A stretch of DNA of 64,000 nucleotides from UJ101 sp965262705 (lineage in GTDB: Bacteria; Bacteroidota; Bacteroidia; Flavobacteriales; UJ101). The position numbers and the translations under genes are program-made. Positions 44,776 through 53,473 of the stretch are shown here, piece after piece; within the stretch, counting starts at the first letter, position 1; the number at the start of each line of letters is the position of its first letter. Below the pieces are notes generated by a model. The model was not told the DNA's origin, did not search any database, and saw only the letters and a list, made by a program, of their open reading frames with translations. The stretch is taken from assembly GCA_965262705.1 (NCBI GenBank), contig OZ253556.1:434001-498000 (forward strand). The letters are read 5' to 3'.

Positions 44776-46167
44776 ATGTCAGGTCATTATGAATCGCCGA
44801 TAAGAAATCCATTAATTATAGGAAATAAAAGTTACCGTGATATCACAGAGGATATTGCCCGCCCTATAGAGGAAAAAGCAGGAAAATTATGGTGGATTGC
44901 TTTTTCTATCGCATTTATTACTTTTCTTTGGCTAATCGGTTGCATTTCCTATACGATAGGAACAGGAATCGGTGTCTGGGGATTAAACAAAACAGTGAAT
45001 TGGGCATGGGATATTACAAACTTTGTTTGGTGGGTAGGAATTGGTCATGCGGGTACACTAATTTCGGCAGTATTATTACTTTTTAGACAGCGATGGAGAA
45101 TGTCAATCAATCGTTCGGCAGAAGCTATGACTATTTTTGCGGTGGTTCAGGCAGGACTGTTTCCTATCATACACATGGGGCGTCCATGGTTAGCTTATTT
45201 CGTATTGCCTATTCCTAACGCATTTGGTTCACTATGGGTGAATTTTAACTCTCCATTACTTTGGGACGTATTTGCCATTTCCACTTATTTATCAGTTTCT
45301 TTAGTGTTTTGGTATATCGGACTAATTCCAGACTTTGCGATGATACGCGACCGGGCTAAAAGACCTTTTACTAAGAGAATATACAGTATCCTTTCTTTTG
45401 GATGGGGAGGTAGAGCCAGGCATTGGGAACGCTTTGAAGAGGTTTCTCTAATCTTAGCCGGATTAGCAACGCCCTTGGTATTTTCTGTGCATACCATTGT
45501 ATCCATGGACTTCGCTACTTCACTTATTCCGGGCTGGCATACGCCTATTTTTCCACCCTATTTCGTAGCAGGTGCCATTTTTTCAGGATTTGCCATGGTA
45601 CAAACGCTTTTACTCATAGCAAGAAAAGTTTCTCACCTTGAAAATTACATTACCTTGCAGCATATTGAGTTGATGAATATTGTTATTATGGTAACGGGTT
45701 CAATGGTCGGCGTAGCGTATATTACCGAATTATTTATTGCCTGGTATTCAGGCGTAGTGTATGAGCAATACGCTTTTTTGAATCGGGCAACAGGCCCCTT
45801 TTTCTGGGCATATTTCTTCATGATGTTTTTCAATGTAGTTACTCCTCAGCTCATGTGGAGCAAATATATTAGAACCAGTATTCCATGGACTTACTTCGTT
45901 GCTTTACTCGTTAATATAGGGATGTGGTTTGAACGCTTTGTAATTATTGTAACGTCCTTACATCGTGATTTTCTGCCCTCTTCATGGACAGGTTTTACTC
46001 CTACCATTATTGATGTAGGTATCTTTGTAGGAACGATTGGTTTTTTTTCTGTATTGTTTTTACTATATACTCGCTCCTTCCCTATTATAGCACAAGCGGA
46101 ATTGAAAACTATTTTGAAAACATCGGGGGAACAATATAAAAAATTAAGAGGAGATGGAAAACATTAA
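44776..46167 (+). CDS. actC: Alternative complex III, NrfD-like membrane subunit ActC
   Basis: The 463-residue protein has about ten membrane helices of the NrfD/PsrC type and likely forms a quinol site. It matches ActC: a cytoplasmic start (SPIRNPLIIGNKSYRDITED), WWVGIGHAGTLISAVLLLFR, WRMSINRSAEAMTIFAV, and IPGWHTPIFPPYFVAGAIFS. Its end overlaps the actD start by 14 bases. Confidence 0.96.
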   Translation: MSGHYESPIRNPLIIGNKSYRDITEDIARPIEEKAGKLWWIAFSIAFITFLWLIGCISYTIGTGIGVWGLNKTVNWAWDITNFVWWVGIGHAGTLISAVLLLFRQRWRMSINRSAEAMTIFAVVQAGLFPIIHMGRPWLAYFVLPIPNAFGSLWVNFNSPLLWDVFAISTYLSVSLVFWYIGLIPDFAMIRDRAKRPFTKRIYSILSFGWGGRARHWERFEEVSLILAGLATPLVFSVHTIVSMDFATSLIPGWHTPIFPPYFVAGAIFSGFAMVQTLLLIARKVSHLENYITLQHIELMNIVIMVTGSMVGVAYITELFIAWYSGVVYEQYAFLNRATGPFFWAYFFMMFFNVVTPQLMWSKYIRTSIPWTYFVALLVNIGMWFERFVIIVTSLHRDFLPSSWTGFTPTIIDVGIFVGTIGFFSVLFLLYTRSFPIIAQAELKTILKTSGEQYKKLRGDGKH

Positions 46168-46693
46168 AACACTATATGGATTATATGATGATGATGATAT
46201 TTTGCTTGAGGGGATTCATCAGTTAAGGAAAAAAGGGATTAAGATAAAAGATGTTTATACTCCTTTTCCGGTGCATGGCTTAAGTAAAGCATTAGGTTTA
46301 AAGAAAACACGTTTGCCTAAAATAGCTTTCATGTACGGGGTTTACGGCGTATGTTTAGCCGTTTTTATGACCTGGTATATGATGACGTATGACTGGCCTC
46401 AAGACATCGGCGGGAAACCTTCCGCACACCTTGGAGGAAGTTTTCAGGCATGGCTTAGAAACCTTCCTGCATTTATTCCGATAACGTTTGAGTTAACCGT
46501 ATTTTGTACCGCTCATTTAATGTGCTTAACTTTTTTCTTTAGAAATAAATTATTTCCCGGAGCAAAGCCTCAAAATCCAGATGTTCGTACTACAGATGAT
46601 AAATTTATGGTTGAAATTGAAATTGAGGAAAATCAAGAAGAAGTTTTTCAAATCTTAAAAGATTCAGGAGTAACAGAAATATCTACAAGATAA
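46154..46693 (+). CDS. actD: Alternative complex III subunit ActD (DUF3341)
   Basis: The 179-residue protein has a short cytoplasmic domain (YGLYDDDDILLEGIHQLRKK), two membrane helices (about 55-75 and 98-125) and an acidic C-terminus. It matches DUF3341, a structural subunit of the complex. It overlaps actC and precedes actE by 11 bases. Confidence 0.95.
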   Translation: MENIKTLYGLYDDDDILLEGIHQLRKKGIKIKDVYTPFPVHGLSKALGLKKTRLPKIAFMYGVYGVCLAVFMTWYMMTYDWPQDIGGKPSAHLGGSFQAWLRNLPAFIPITFELTVFCTAHLMCLTFFFRNKLFPGAKPQNPDVRTTDDKFMVEIEIEENQEEVFQILKDSGVTEISTR

Positions 46694-46704
46694 TTATTAG
46701 AAAG

Positions 46705-47310
46705 ATGAAAAGGAATATTAGAAGTGCTATGATATTAAGTTTTGTATCACTTATGTTATCCTCATGTTGGATAGATAAGAAAAAACCTAATTATGTTTAT
46801 ATGCCTGATATGTATTACTCTGAAGCATACGAAGCTTATTCAAAAGCCGAGAGATATTGGGATGACCGGGAAAATTCAGTTCAACTTTTTGAAGAACATG
46901 GAAAAATGACTGCACTCAAACCAGTAGAAGGGACGATTCCAAGAAATGAAAGTGGAATATTACCTACAATGCTAAAAGGTAATCTGGCAGATTATGAAAA
47001 ATCTAAAAACATAACTTTAACGCCTTTAAAAATACAAAATAAAAAAGAAGATTTAGAAAAAGGTAAATACTTATTTAATATATATTGTGCTGTTTGTCAT
47101 GGGGAAAAAGGAGATGGAAAAGGAATTTTAGTGCAAAATGACAAAATAAAAGGCGTTCCTAATTATAAAGATCGCCCTTACATAACGGTAGGAAGCGCAC
47201 ATTGGGTAATTGAATATGGAAAAGGAATCATGGGGTCTTATGCTTCTCAACTAAACGAAAAAGAAAGATGGCAGGTTGCAGAATATGTTACGAAATTAAA
47301 AGAAGAATAA
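46705..47310 (+). CDS. actE: Alternative complex III, monoheme cytochrome ActE
   Basis: The 201-residue lipoprotein starts MKRNIRSAMILSFVSLMLSS with Cys21 as lipid site. One heme-binding CAVCH lies near residue 128, and the C-terminal part contains the likely axial Met in YGKGIMGSYASQL. It passes electrons from the complex to the oxidase or to a carrier. Confidence 0.95.
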   Translation: MKRNIRSAMILSFVSLMLSSCWIDKKKPNYVYMPDMYYSEAYEAYSKAERYWDDRENSVQLFEEHGKMTALKPVEGTIPRNESGILPTMLKGNLADYEKSKNITLTPLKIQNKKEDLEKGKYLFNIYCAVCHGEKGDGKGILVQNDKIKGVPNYKDRPYITVGSAHWVIEYGKGIMGSYASQLNEKERWQVAEYVTKLKEE

Positions 47311-47346
47311 ATCAAAGGTCTATATTTAAAATAAAAGAATTTTACA

Positions 47347-48783
47347 ATGTTTAAATTTTCATTTGGACTAAAAGCAATATCAGGGTTACTTATGGTTGTA
47401 GGTGTGGTTGCCTATATCGTAGGGATTATAGAATCCAACGAAGCTGCTCACGATATTAAGAAGAACGGCTATGAGTCAAAATATATGGTAGAACGACACG
47501 AGCATCGAGAAAGAATAGCAGATGAATTGATTGCCGCCGGAGATAGACCACCGATCGTTTTAGAAGACCATAATGCTGAAACAGAAGCAAAACATGTAAA
47601 GCACGCTTACCATCAGATAAAAAATCGTCCATGGACTGCAGTTTATATCGCTGCTATCATGTTTTTACTTATTTCGTTAGCCTCATTATTTTTTCTCGCA
47701 GTTCAACATGCTGCAAGTGTAGGATGGTCTATAATCCTTGTTCGGGTTATGGAGGGTATTGCCTCTTACCTGCCTGTCGGTGGCGCTATCTTACTTATTA
47801 TTATGATTTTTTCAGGCATGCACGCCAATCATATTTTTCACTGGATGGACGATACACTTCTACATAAATTTATGATCCCGGCAACCGACGGACAAACTCC
47901 TCAATATGTAGATGAAATGGTAAAAGGCGCAATAGAAAATCCTGATTATGATCATATTTTAGCAGGCAAAAGTTCCTATCTGTCCGTACCTTTTTGGTTA
48001 ATCCGTGCTTTTATTTATATTTCAGGGTGGTGTATCTTTTTATTCTTTATAAGAAGAATTTCTAAAAAATTAGATAAGAATCCAAATAGCAAAAAACTAT
48101 TTATCAAACAACGCAATACCTCGGCAGGATTTATTGTTTTCTTTGCCGTAACCTCCTCTTTATTGGCTTGGGATTGGATTATGTCTTTCGAACCGCATTG
48201 GTATTCTACATTGTATGGATGGTACACTTTTTCAAGCTATTTAGTTTGTGCCATCGCTATTATTCTTTTAGTATCTGTCTTTTTGAAAAGGCAGGGAATT
48301 TTCCCACAATTTAACGACAATCATTTACACGATTTAACAAAATATATGTTCGGGTTTTCATTATTGTGGACTTATTTATGGTTTTCACAATTCCTGCTTT
48401 ACTGGTATGCCAATGTTCCGGAAGAAGTAAATTATTATTATGCACGGTTTGATGAACATAAAATGCTTTTTCTTGGTATGTTAATTCCAAACTTTGCTAT
48501 GCCGCTTTTAATTTTAGTTAGTTCTACTATAAAAAGAAAGTATACGATTGTTTGTTTTATGGCATTGGTTATTTTACTCGGGCATTACATTGATTTTTTT
48601 ATTATGATGGAGCCGGGATCTACAGGAAGCTTTGCTAAAATAGGCTTTGCTGAAATAGGTGCATTATTGTTTTTTATAGGATTATTTTTACTTGTTATCT
48701 TTAGAACATTATCAAAAAATCATTTGTTACCTAAGGGTAATCCGCTTTATCACGAAAGTGAAATCTATCATTACCCGTTCTAA
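47347..48783 (+). CDS. actF: Alternative complex III, membrane subunit ActF
   Basis: The 478-residue protein has about ten membrane helices, paralogous to ActC. It includes the typical GVVAYIVGII start, FFLAVQHAASVGWSIILVRV, FWLIRAFIYISGWCIFLFF and AWDWIMSFEPHWYSTLYGWY. It closes the act operon. In most Flavobacteriia cytochrome oxidase genes follow, but here a mobile repeat, a tRNA gene and a dead IS5 element come next. Confidence 0.95.
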   Translation: MFKFSFGLKAISGLLMVVGVVAYIVGIIESNEAAHDIKKNGYESKYMVERHEHRERIADELIAAGDRPPIVLEDHNAETEAKHVKHAYHQIKNRPWTAVYIAAIMFLLISLASLFFLAVQHAASVGWSIILVRVMEGIASYLPVGGAILLIIMIFSGMHANHIFHWMDDTLLHKFMIPATDGQTPQYVDEMVKGAIENPDYDHILAGKSSYLSVPFWLIRAFIYISGWCIFLFFIRRISKKLDKNPNSKKLFIKQRNTSAGFIVFFAVTSSLLAWDWIMSFEPHWYSTLYGWYTFSSYLVCAIAIILLVSVFLKRQGIFPQFNDNHLHDLTKYMFGFSLLWTYLWFSQFLLYWYANVPEEVNYYYARFDEHKMLFLGMLIPNFAMPLLILVSSTIKRKYTIVCFMALVILLGHYIDFFIMMEPGSTGSFAKIGFAEIGALLFFIGLFLLVIFRTLSKNHLLPKGNPLYHESEIYHYPF

Positions 48784-48882
48784 GATAAATAAAAAAAAGA
48801 CCTTTGCTGAAAGCGTTTTAACAACTAAACTGAATTGAAAATCAGCAGAGCTAAAGTCAGTGTTATCTAAGTGTATCCTTAT

Positions 48883-49071
48883 GAGACCGTTACAGAACAC
48901 ATAAAAAAATATGAAAAAGAAAGCATTTAGCTTCAAACTGCTTCCTTACTTCGGCTGTGCTCAGCAACCATCTCAAAAAATTAAAATCCTCCACACCCAA
49001 AAGGTTGCTCCGGCATTTAATTTTTATCGGGCGTTGCATTTTTTTGTTAAAGTGCTTTTTGCAACGGTCCC
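48883..49071 (+). repeat. GAGACC mobile repeat, full copy with 5-bp target duplication
   Basis: 189 bp from GAGACCGTTACAGAACACAT to TTTTTGCAACGGTCCC, full core. CTTAT flanks both sides (48878-48882 and 49072-49076). A short degraded relative (AAGACCTTTGCTGAAAGCG) lies just upstream at 48797. Confidence 0.92.
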
Positions 49072-49114
49072 CTTATATAAAAAATATTTTTTCTCAATAA
49101 TAAGAAAAATATTA

Positions 49115-49122
49115 TATATTTG
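49115..49122 (+). promoter_or_regulatory. -7 element of the initiator tRNA gene
   Basis: TATATTTG matches TAnnTTTG, 16 bases before the tRNA 5' end. Confidence 0.6.
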
Positions 49123-49138
49123 CATTCAATTTAAAAAT

Positions 49139-49211
<73 letters not shown>

Positions 49212-49217
49212 CTAATA

Positions 49218-50555
49218 AAGGCCATTGAAAAAAGTTTGAATGGGGGTCTATAATCTTTGTTTTTTATTTTACCTACTGACTTATTGATAGGTTTTTCACT
49301 GTTTTTTCATGGATTTATTCACTATCAATACTCCTTTATCCTCTTGGTTTTCACTCTTTTTAACGATTAGACGCCAATATCCCTGGACTTCGATATAAAT
49401 TATACCCTATCGCCTCTATCAGGTTTTGCGTATGCATCTTTGCTATCCCCCTATATCTTGCCACCCCGCCTGAAAACCATCGCTTTATGCTTCCGAATAG
49501 CCGTTCTATACTCCGATAAACTCAGTAACCTTTTTAAAGCTTGTTTCCCCTATTCGTTTATTGAACTTCTTCTGATAATCGGTTAATGGCTTTCCCCTTT
49601 TCGCTTTCTTCAGTAGATGATGCTTTCGCTTTTTCCTCTTTAACAAACTCGCATTTCTCTCTGATTCATAGCCCTTACCCCCTTTTAAGGGAATCCCCCT
49701 CCGGTAAGTCTGCAGCCTGCAAAACCTCCTGCAAATTGCTCCCCTCGTTTACACTTGCTTTCGTGCTTACTACTCTAAGTACCAGACCTTCTTCATCGGG
49801 AACATAATGCTTTTTATACCCATACTAATCCTTACCTCGCTTTTTTAACCAAGCCCCTTGTTTATCTACACTAGCCTTATCCTCTTTTTTTACACACGCC
49901 TCTTTTTGCTCTCCGCTCTCCGCTGTATCCTTATCATTCACCTTGCCTTTCGGTTTTAAGAGCGTCTCTATTACACTAGCCTCTACTATCGCTCCTTTTT
50001 TGATGATGATTGGATGATGTTCTAATGGACCGTTGATCTCCTTAAATAGACGCTCGTAGGCATTCGCCCGCGTCATCAATGTTCTAAATCTACTCAAAGT
50101 ACTAGGGTCAGGCGAGGATTGCGCTAGGGGTAAACCACAAAAATAACTGAACGAAAGACTGTCATTTATCCTATCTTCCACTTCATAATCACTTAATCCA
50201 TACCCGGTTTGTAATAAACACATCTTGAATAGTACTTCGACAAATGGTTACTGAGCCTAGTCGAAGTACTCAGCAACCTAAATAACCCATCATCACTCGG
50301 ACTGCCTGTCGCACTTTTCCCCTTATTATAATGACCGTCTATTATTTTCCTTATTTTTTCCCAGTCTAACAAACGGTTTAACTGAGTGAAAAAAGACTTT
50401 TTTATCTTTCTTGTGCGTAAATCACAAATACTATTGGCTAAAGTAGGATGATGATATAATTTTCATGCCATAAATATACTATCCTTTTAGATAAAATAAC
50501 CGCTTAGTACCACTTCTTTTATATCTACTATCTTTCATCACCTTGCAACGGTCTT
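49218..50555 (-). mobile_element. Dead IS5-family insertion sequence
   Basis: About 1.34 kb with ends AAGGCCATTGAA (left) and, read inward from the right, AAGACCGTTGCAA. The minus strand encodes an IS5-type transposase in pieces: an N-terminal part like the fragment at 11456, then MCLLQTGYGLSDYEVEDRI and SPDPSTLSRFRTLM, YGYKKHYVPDEEG after an in-frame TAG at 49822-49824, and C-terminal AKMHTQNLIEAIGYNLYRSP. There are a frameshift near the start, a 40-bp palindrome inserted at 50231-50270 and another frameshift near 49540, so it is inactive. No target duplication is seen. Confidence 0.88.
50231..50270. repeat. Palindromic repeat inserted in the IS5 transposase gene
   Basis: AGTACTTCGAC and GTCGAAGTACT form a perfect 11-bp inverted repeat around an 18-base loop containing GGTTACTGAGCC. 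It interrupts the transposase between FRLL-type and YYKPG-type segments. Related TTCGAC..GTCGAA modules occur in several GAGACC elements and in the IS481 remnant. Confidence 0.75.
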
Positions 50556-50640
50556 AACTCATAAGGGATGTTGTGTTCATCACGACAGGTAAAGTAGCAC
50601 AAAACATTGTATTAGCCAAAGGTCTCCTTTATCCTAATCG

Positions 50641-50889
50641 GCTCTTCACCTTACTAGCTGAATGCTCTTCACCTTACTAGCTGAATACTCTTCACCTTAC
50701 TAGCTGAATACTCTTCACCTTACTAGCTGAATACTCTTCACCTTACTAGCTGAATACTCTTCACCTTACTAGCTGAATGCTCTTCACCTTACTAGCTGAA
50801 TGCTCTTCACTGCATAGGGTGAATGGTTTTCACCTTATTAGCTGAATACACTTCACTGCATAGGGTGAATGGTTTTCACCTTATTAGCT
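50641..50889 (+). repeat. 23-bp tandem repeat array, about 11 units
   Basis: Seven units of type CTTCACCTTACTAGCTGAAT are followed by alternating variants CTTCACTGCATAGGGTGAAT and TTTTCACCTTATTAGCTGAA. Each unit keeps TTCAC on one side and TGAAT on the other, so the ends are complementary in every type. No frame gives a plausible protein. It lies between the dead IS5 element and a mobile repeat. Confidence 0.9.
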
Positions 50890-51191
50890 GAGAGAGCTTT
50901 AGCCTATGCTGACCTTGCCCCTGCAAAAAGCACTTTAGCAAAAAAATGCAACGCACGAGGAAAATTAAATACCGGAGCAACCTAATGGGTGTGGAGGATT
51001 TTAATTTTCGGTAGCCTGAGCACTTCGACAAGTTCATTGGCCACCTGTTGAAGCTTTGAAAGAGTTGCTGAGCGTAGTCGAAATAAGGAAGTAGTTTTAA
51101 GCGACCTGCAAGTAATTGCAAGCCAAATACTTTCTTTTTCATACTTTTTTATGTATTATACAGCGGCAAGTCAGCGCAAGCTAAAGGTATC
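50890..51191 (+). repeat. Long form of the GAGACC family, 302 bp
   Basis: It has the alternative ends at both sides: GAGAGAGCTTTAGCCTATGC at the left and GTCAGCGCAAGCTAAAGGTATC at the right, which are inverted repeats of each other. Inside lie the AAAAAGCACTTTAGC end and the inverted core. This shows that the standard 165-260 bp elements are a shorter form nested in, or derived from, a longer one. Confidence 0.8.
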
Positions 51192-51267
51192 ACGAATTAA
51201 TATTGGTTGCCTTTATCTTACACTGACTTGCCGCTGCTGAAGTACTTTGCGAAAAAATCTTGATTGG

Positions 51268-51882
51268 TTAACTTTTTGTCAACCTGTAACTAATTCCTAA
51301 GAGAATCTGAGAAGGCCTTGAATCAACACGATAATTAATACTAGAAGAAGAGGTGCCCTTAATAAATTCAGATTCCGTTTTTTTCAAAGCACGGTCGTAG
51401 CGAATATCAATTCCGAATCGCCTCATCTCAATCCCTAATCCAAATTGTAACCCAACCGTGAAATCATCAGAGTGAATATCTTTTACTTCTTTGAGTTTAA
51501 AATCATCACTTAGCAAATATTGAAAAGACGGACCACCGAAAAGGCGCCCAATTTTAAAAACCTTTACACCGAGAAGAATAGGGATATTTAGCTTATTTAA
51601 ATTATATTTTCCTTCGTCATAGCTCGTTTTTAAATGAGAATATACAAATTCAGGCTGTGCATAAATACCTAATACCGGTAGGGTAAATCTTCCCCAAAAC
51701 CCTAAGTGGTAGCCCCCTTTAGTGTCAGATGTAAACTTTTTATTTTCATTATTAATACTTTTTTTCAAATCACCTACTGATGCATAAGACAACCCTCCTT
51801 TTACACCAAAACCGAGTATTTGTGCTCCTAAAAATGTATGAATACATAAGAAAACCCCGATAATAATTACCTTTTTTCTCAT
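51268..51882 (-). CDS. Outer membrane beta-barrel protein
   Basis: The 204-residue protein has a signal peptide (MRKKVIIIGVFLCIHTFLGA) and alternating hydrophobic strands ending with LGISYRL, fitting the PorT-like outer membrane beta-barrel family of Bacteroidota. GVKGGLSYASVGDL and LNIPILLGVKVF are typical. Function is unknown, probably structural or transport. It has its own promoter at 51910-51917 and no operon partner. Confidence 0.8.
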   Translation of the reverse strand: MRKKVIIIGVFLCIHTFLGAQILGFGVKGGLSYASVGDLKKSINNENKKFTSDTKGGYHLGFWGRFTLPVLGIYAQPEFVYSHLKTSYDEGKYNLNKLNIPILLGVKVFKIGRLFGGPSFQYLLSDDFKLKEVKDIHSDDFTVGLQFGLGIEMRRFGIDIRYDRALKKTESEFIKGTSSSSINYRVDSRPSQILLGISYRLTKS

Positions 51883-51909
51883 AATAGTTTTATTTAAAAT
51901 AAGGAATTA

Positions 51910-51917
51910 CAAATATA
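51910..51917 (-). promoter_or_regulatory. -7 element of the beta-barrel gene
   Basis: The minus strand reads TATATTTG, 28 bases before the ATG at 51882. Confidence 0.6.
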
Positions 51918-51989
51918 AGTAGATATTTTATTTATGTGTTTCACAAAGCCTTCAAATAATAAAAAAGTTATTATAAAAGTTATTATATT

Positions 51990-52046
51990 AAGACCTTTAT
52001 TTTTCGCTGGCTTGGAGTTGCAAAAAGTACTTTTTGCAAAGGTCTC
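51990..52046 (+). repeat. Minimal GAGACC-family element, 57 bp
   Basis: AAGACCTTTATTTTTCGCTGG to TTTTTGCAAAGGTCTC, ends only. It lies 28 bases before the NlpC/P60 gene. Confidence 0.7.
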
Positions 52047-52074
52047 TTAAGGTTCTATTTATTAAAAACAAGGT

Positions 52075-52842
52075 ATGAAATACAAAATGATCAATTTAAG
52101 TGTAGCCCCCGTTCGGGCAGAAGATTCAAATAAGGCAGAAATGGTTACTCAGGGCATTTTTGGTGATTTAATTACTATTTTAACCGTTAAAAAATCATGG
52201 GCAAAGGTGAAGTTTGTAAATGATGGCTATGAGGGGTGGATAGATGTTAAACAGTTTTTAACACTGACTGAAGAAGAGTTTAATCAACATAAAACGATTG
52301 ATTCTTATTTTTTAGCAGAATACACGGCATTAGCCTTTGGTGATAAAAGTTTTTTAAGGCTGCCTGCTGGCGCCTGTTTACCCTTTTATAAAGATGGAGT
52401 ATTTAAATTAAATTCAATAAATTATAAGATAGAGGCAAAGGTGGTTTGCGGGGTTCAGTCTAGAGAAAAAATAGTAGAAATAGCACATTTATATTTAAAT
52501 ACGCCTTATTTATGGGGAGGAAAATCTATTTTTGGGATTGATTGTTCAGGATTTAGCCAGCAGGTATATAAAATATGTGGGATAAATATTCCTCGTGATG
52601 CATATCAACAAGTGTGCTTGGGTAAACCGCTCAGTTTTTTAGAAGAAACGCTCCCGGGTGATCTGGCTTTTTTCGATGATGAAAAAGGAAACATAGTTCA
52701 CGTAGGTATTATTTTAGAAAATAAACAAATTATTCACGCGTATGGAAAGGTGAGAATTGACAGGTTAGATTACGCCGGTATTTTTAATATTGAAAGCAAA
52801 AAACACACGCACAAATTACGAATTATCAAGCAGTTGGTTTAA
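52075..52842 (+). CDS. NlpC/P60 family peptidoglycan endopeptidase
   Basis: The 255-residue protein has an SH3-like N-terminus (VAPVRAEDSNKAEMVTQGI; WAKVKFVNDGYEGWID) and a C-terminal NlpC/P60 domain: YLWGGKSIFGIDCSGFSQQ with catalytic Cys157, NIVHVGIIL with His209 and IIHAYGKVRID with His221. Such enzymes cut D-Glu-meso-diaminopimelate bonds in stem peptides. No signal peptide is visible, so a cytoplasmic murein-recycling role is possible. MINLSV at 52084 is an alternative start. Confidence 0.9.
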   Translation: MKYKMINLSVAPVRAEDSNKAEMVTQGIFGDLITILTVKKSWAKVKFVNDGYEGWIDVKQFLTLTEEEFNQHKTIDSYFLAEYTALAFGDKSFLRLPAGACLPFYKDGVFKLNSINYKIEAKVVCGVQSREKIVEIAHLYLNTPYLWGGKSIFGIDCSGFSQQVYKICGINIPRDAYQQVCLGKPLSFLEETLPGDLAFFDDEKGNIVHVGIILENKQIIHAYGKVRIDRLDYAGIFNIESKKHTHKLRIIKQLV

Positions 52843-52978
52843 ATTGAAATTTTTATAGAATGAACCCTTTGCACAAAGCATTTTAGCAAAGCCCTCAAGC
52901 GTTAAACCTTACTTATTTAATCGTGCTTAGAAAAGTAGCAGCAAAGGAATAGCACAAACGAGCAAACTCTATCTATTG

Positions 52979-53063
52979 TACTCGGGGCGGGACTTGAACC
53001 CGCACGAACGCAATGTTCACTGGATTTTAAGTCCAGCGTGTCTACCAATTCCACCACCCGAGC
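52979..53063 (-). tRNA. tRNA-Leu (TAA)
   Basis: The minus strand gives an 85-nt tRNA with acceptor GCTCGGG/CCCGAGT, a long variable arm (GTGAACATTGCGTTCGTGC region), T arm GCGGGTTCAAGTCCCGC, and anticodon arm CTGGACTTAAAATCCAG with anticodon TAA. The long variable arm is normal for leucine tRNAs. Confidence 0.93.
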
Positions 53064-53183
53064 CTTTTCTTTTTTTAGCTTGCGGAATACAAAGAATAAT
53101 AAAACTTATAAGTTTACTGAGCGCGGCTGCAAATATAATACACTTTTTATTTTTTACAAGTTTTTCAGATGTTTGAAGGACAC

Positions 53184-53252
53184 GAGACTGTTGCAGGATA
53201 CATAAAAAAGTATGAAAAAGAAAGTAATTTAGAGAAAAAATGCAACAATCTC
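53184..53252 (+). repeat. Short GAGACC element, 69 bp
   Basis: GAGACTGTTGCAGGATACAT, AAAGTATGAAAAAGAAAG and TGCAACAATCTC retain both ends and part of the left core. Flanks GACAC and GAAAC agree at 4 of 5 bases. Confidence 0.75.
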
Positions 53253-53414
53253 GAAACTTATGTAATTGATGCGATAATGTCAATAAAAATTATAGGGTGT
53301 AATCTTTCACCTGGCGAACGTTAAATCATATAGCTATAAATAATATAGCTATGAGGCTCTTTTCTCTAAGTACTCGTGTAGGGAAAATCTCACGAGGATA
53401 AAATTAAATTTTTA

Positions 53415-53422
53415 TACTTTTG
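53415..53422 (+). promoter_or_regulatory. -7 element of the GH92 gene
   Basis: TACTTTTG matches TAnnTTTG, 51 bases before the GTG start at 53474. Confidence 0.55.
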
Positions 53423-53473
53423 TAAACAGCAATTTGGAAAAATTTTTAAGTCTAATAATAAAATATAATCATA

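Noticed and set aside
48727..48936. Small minus-strand frame starting in the mobile repeat near actF
   Set aside because: It begins with the same MKLNAFFF sequence that every inverted repeat copy can encode, and continues opposite actF.
50641..50889. CRISPR array
   Set aside because: The units touch each other without variable spacers, and no cas gene is nearby.
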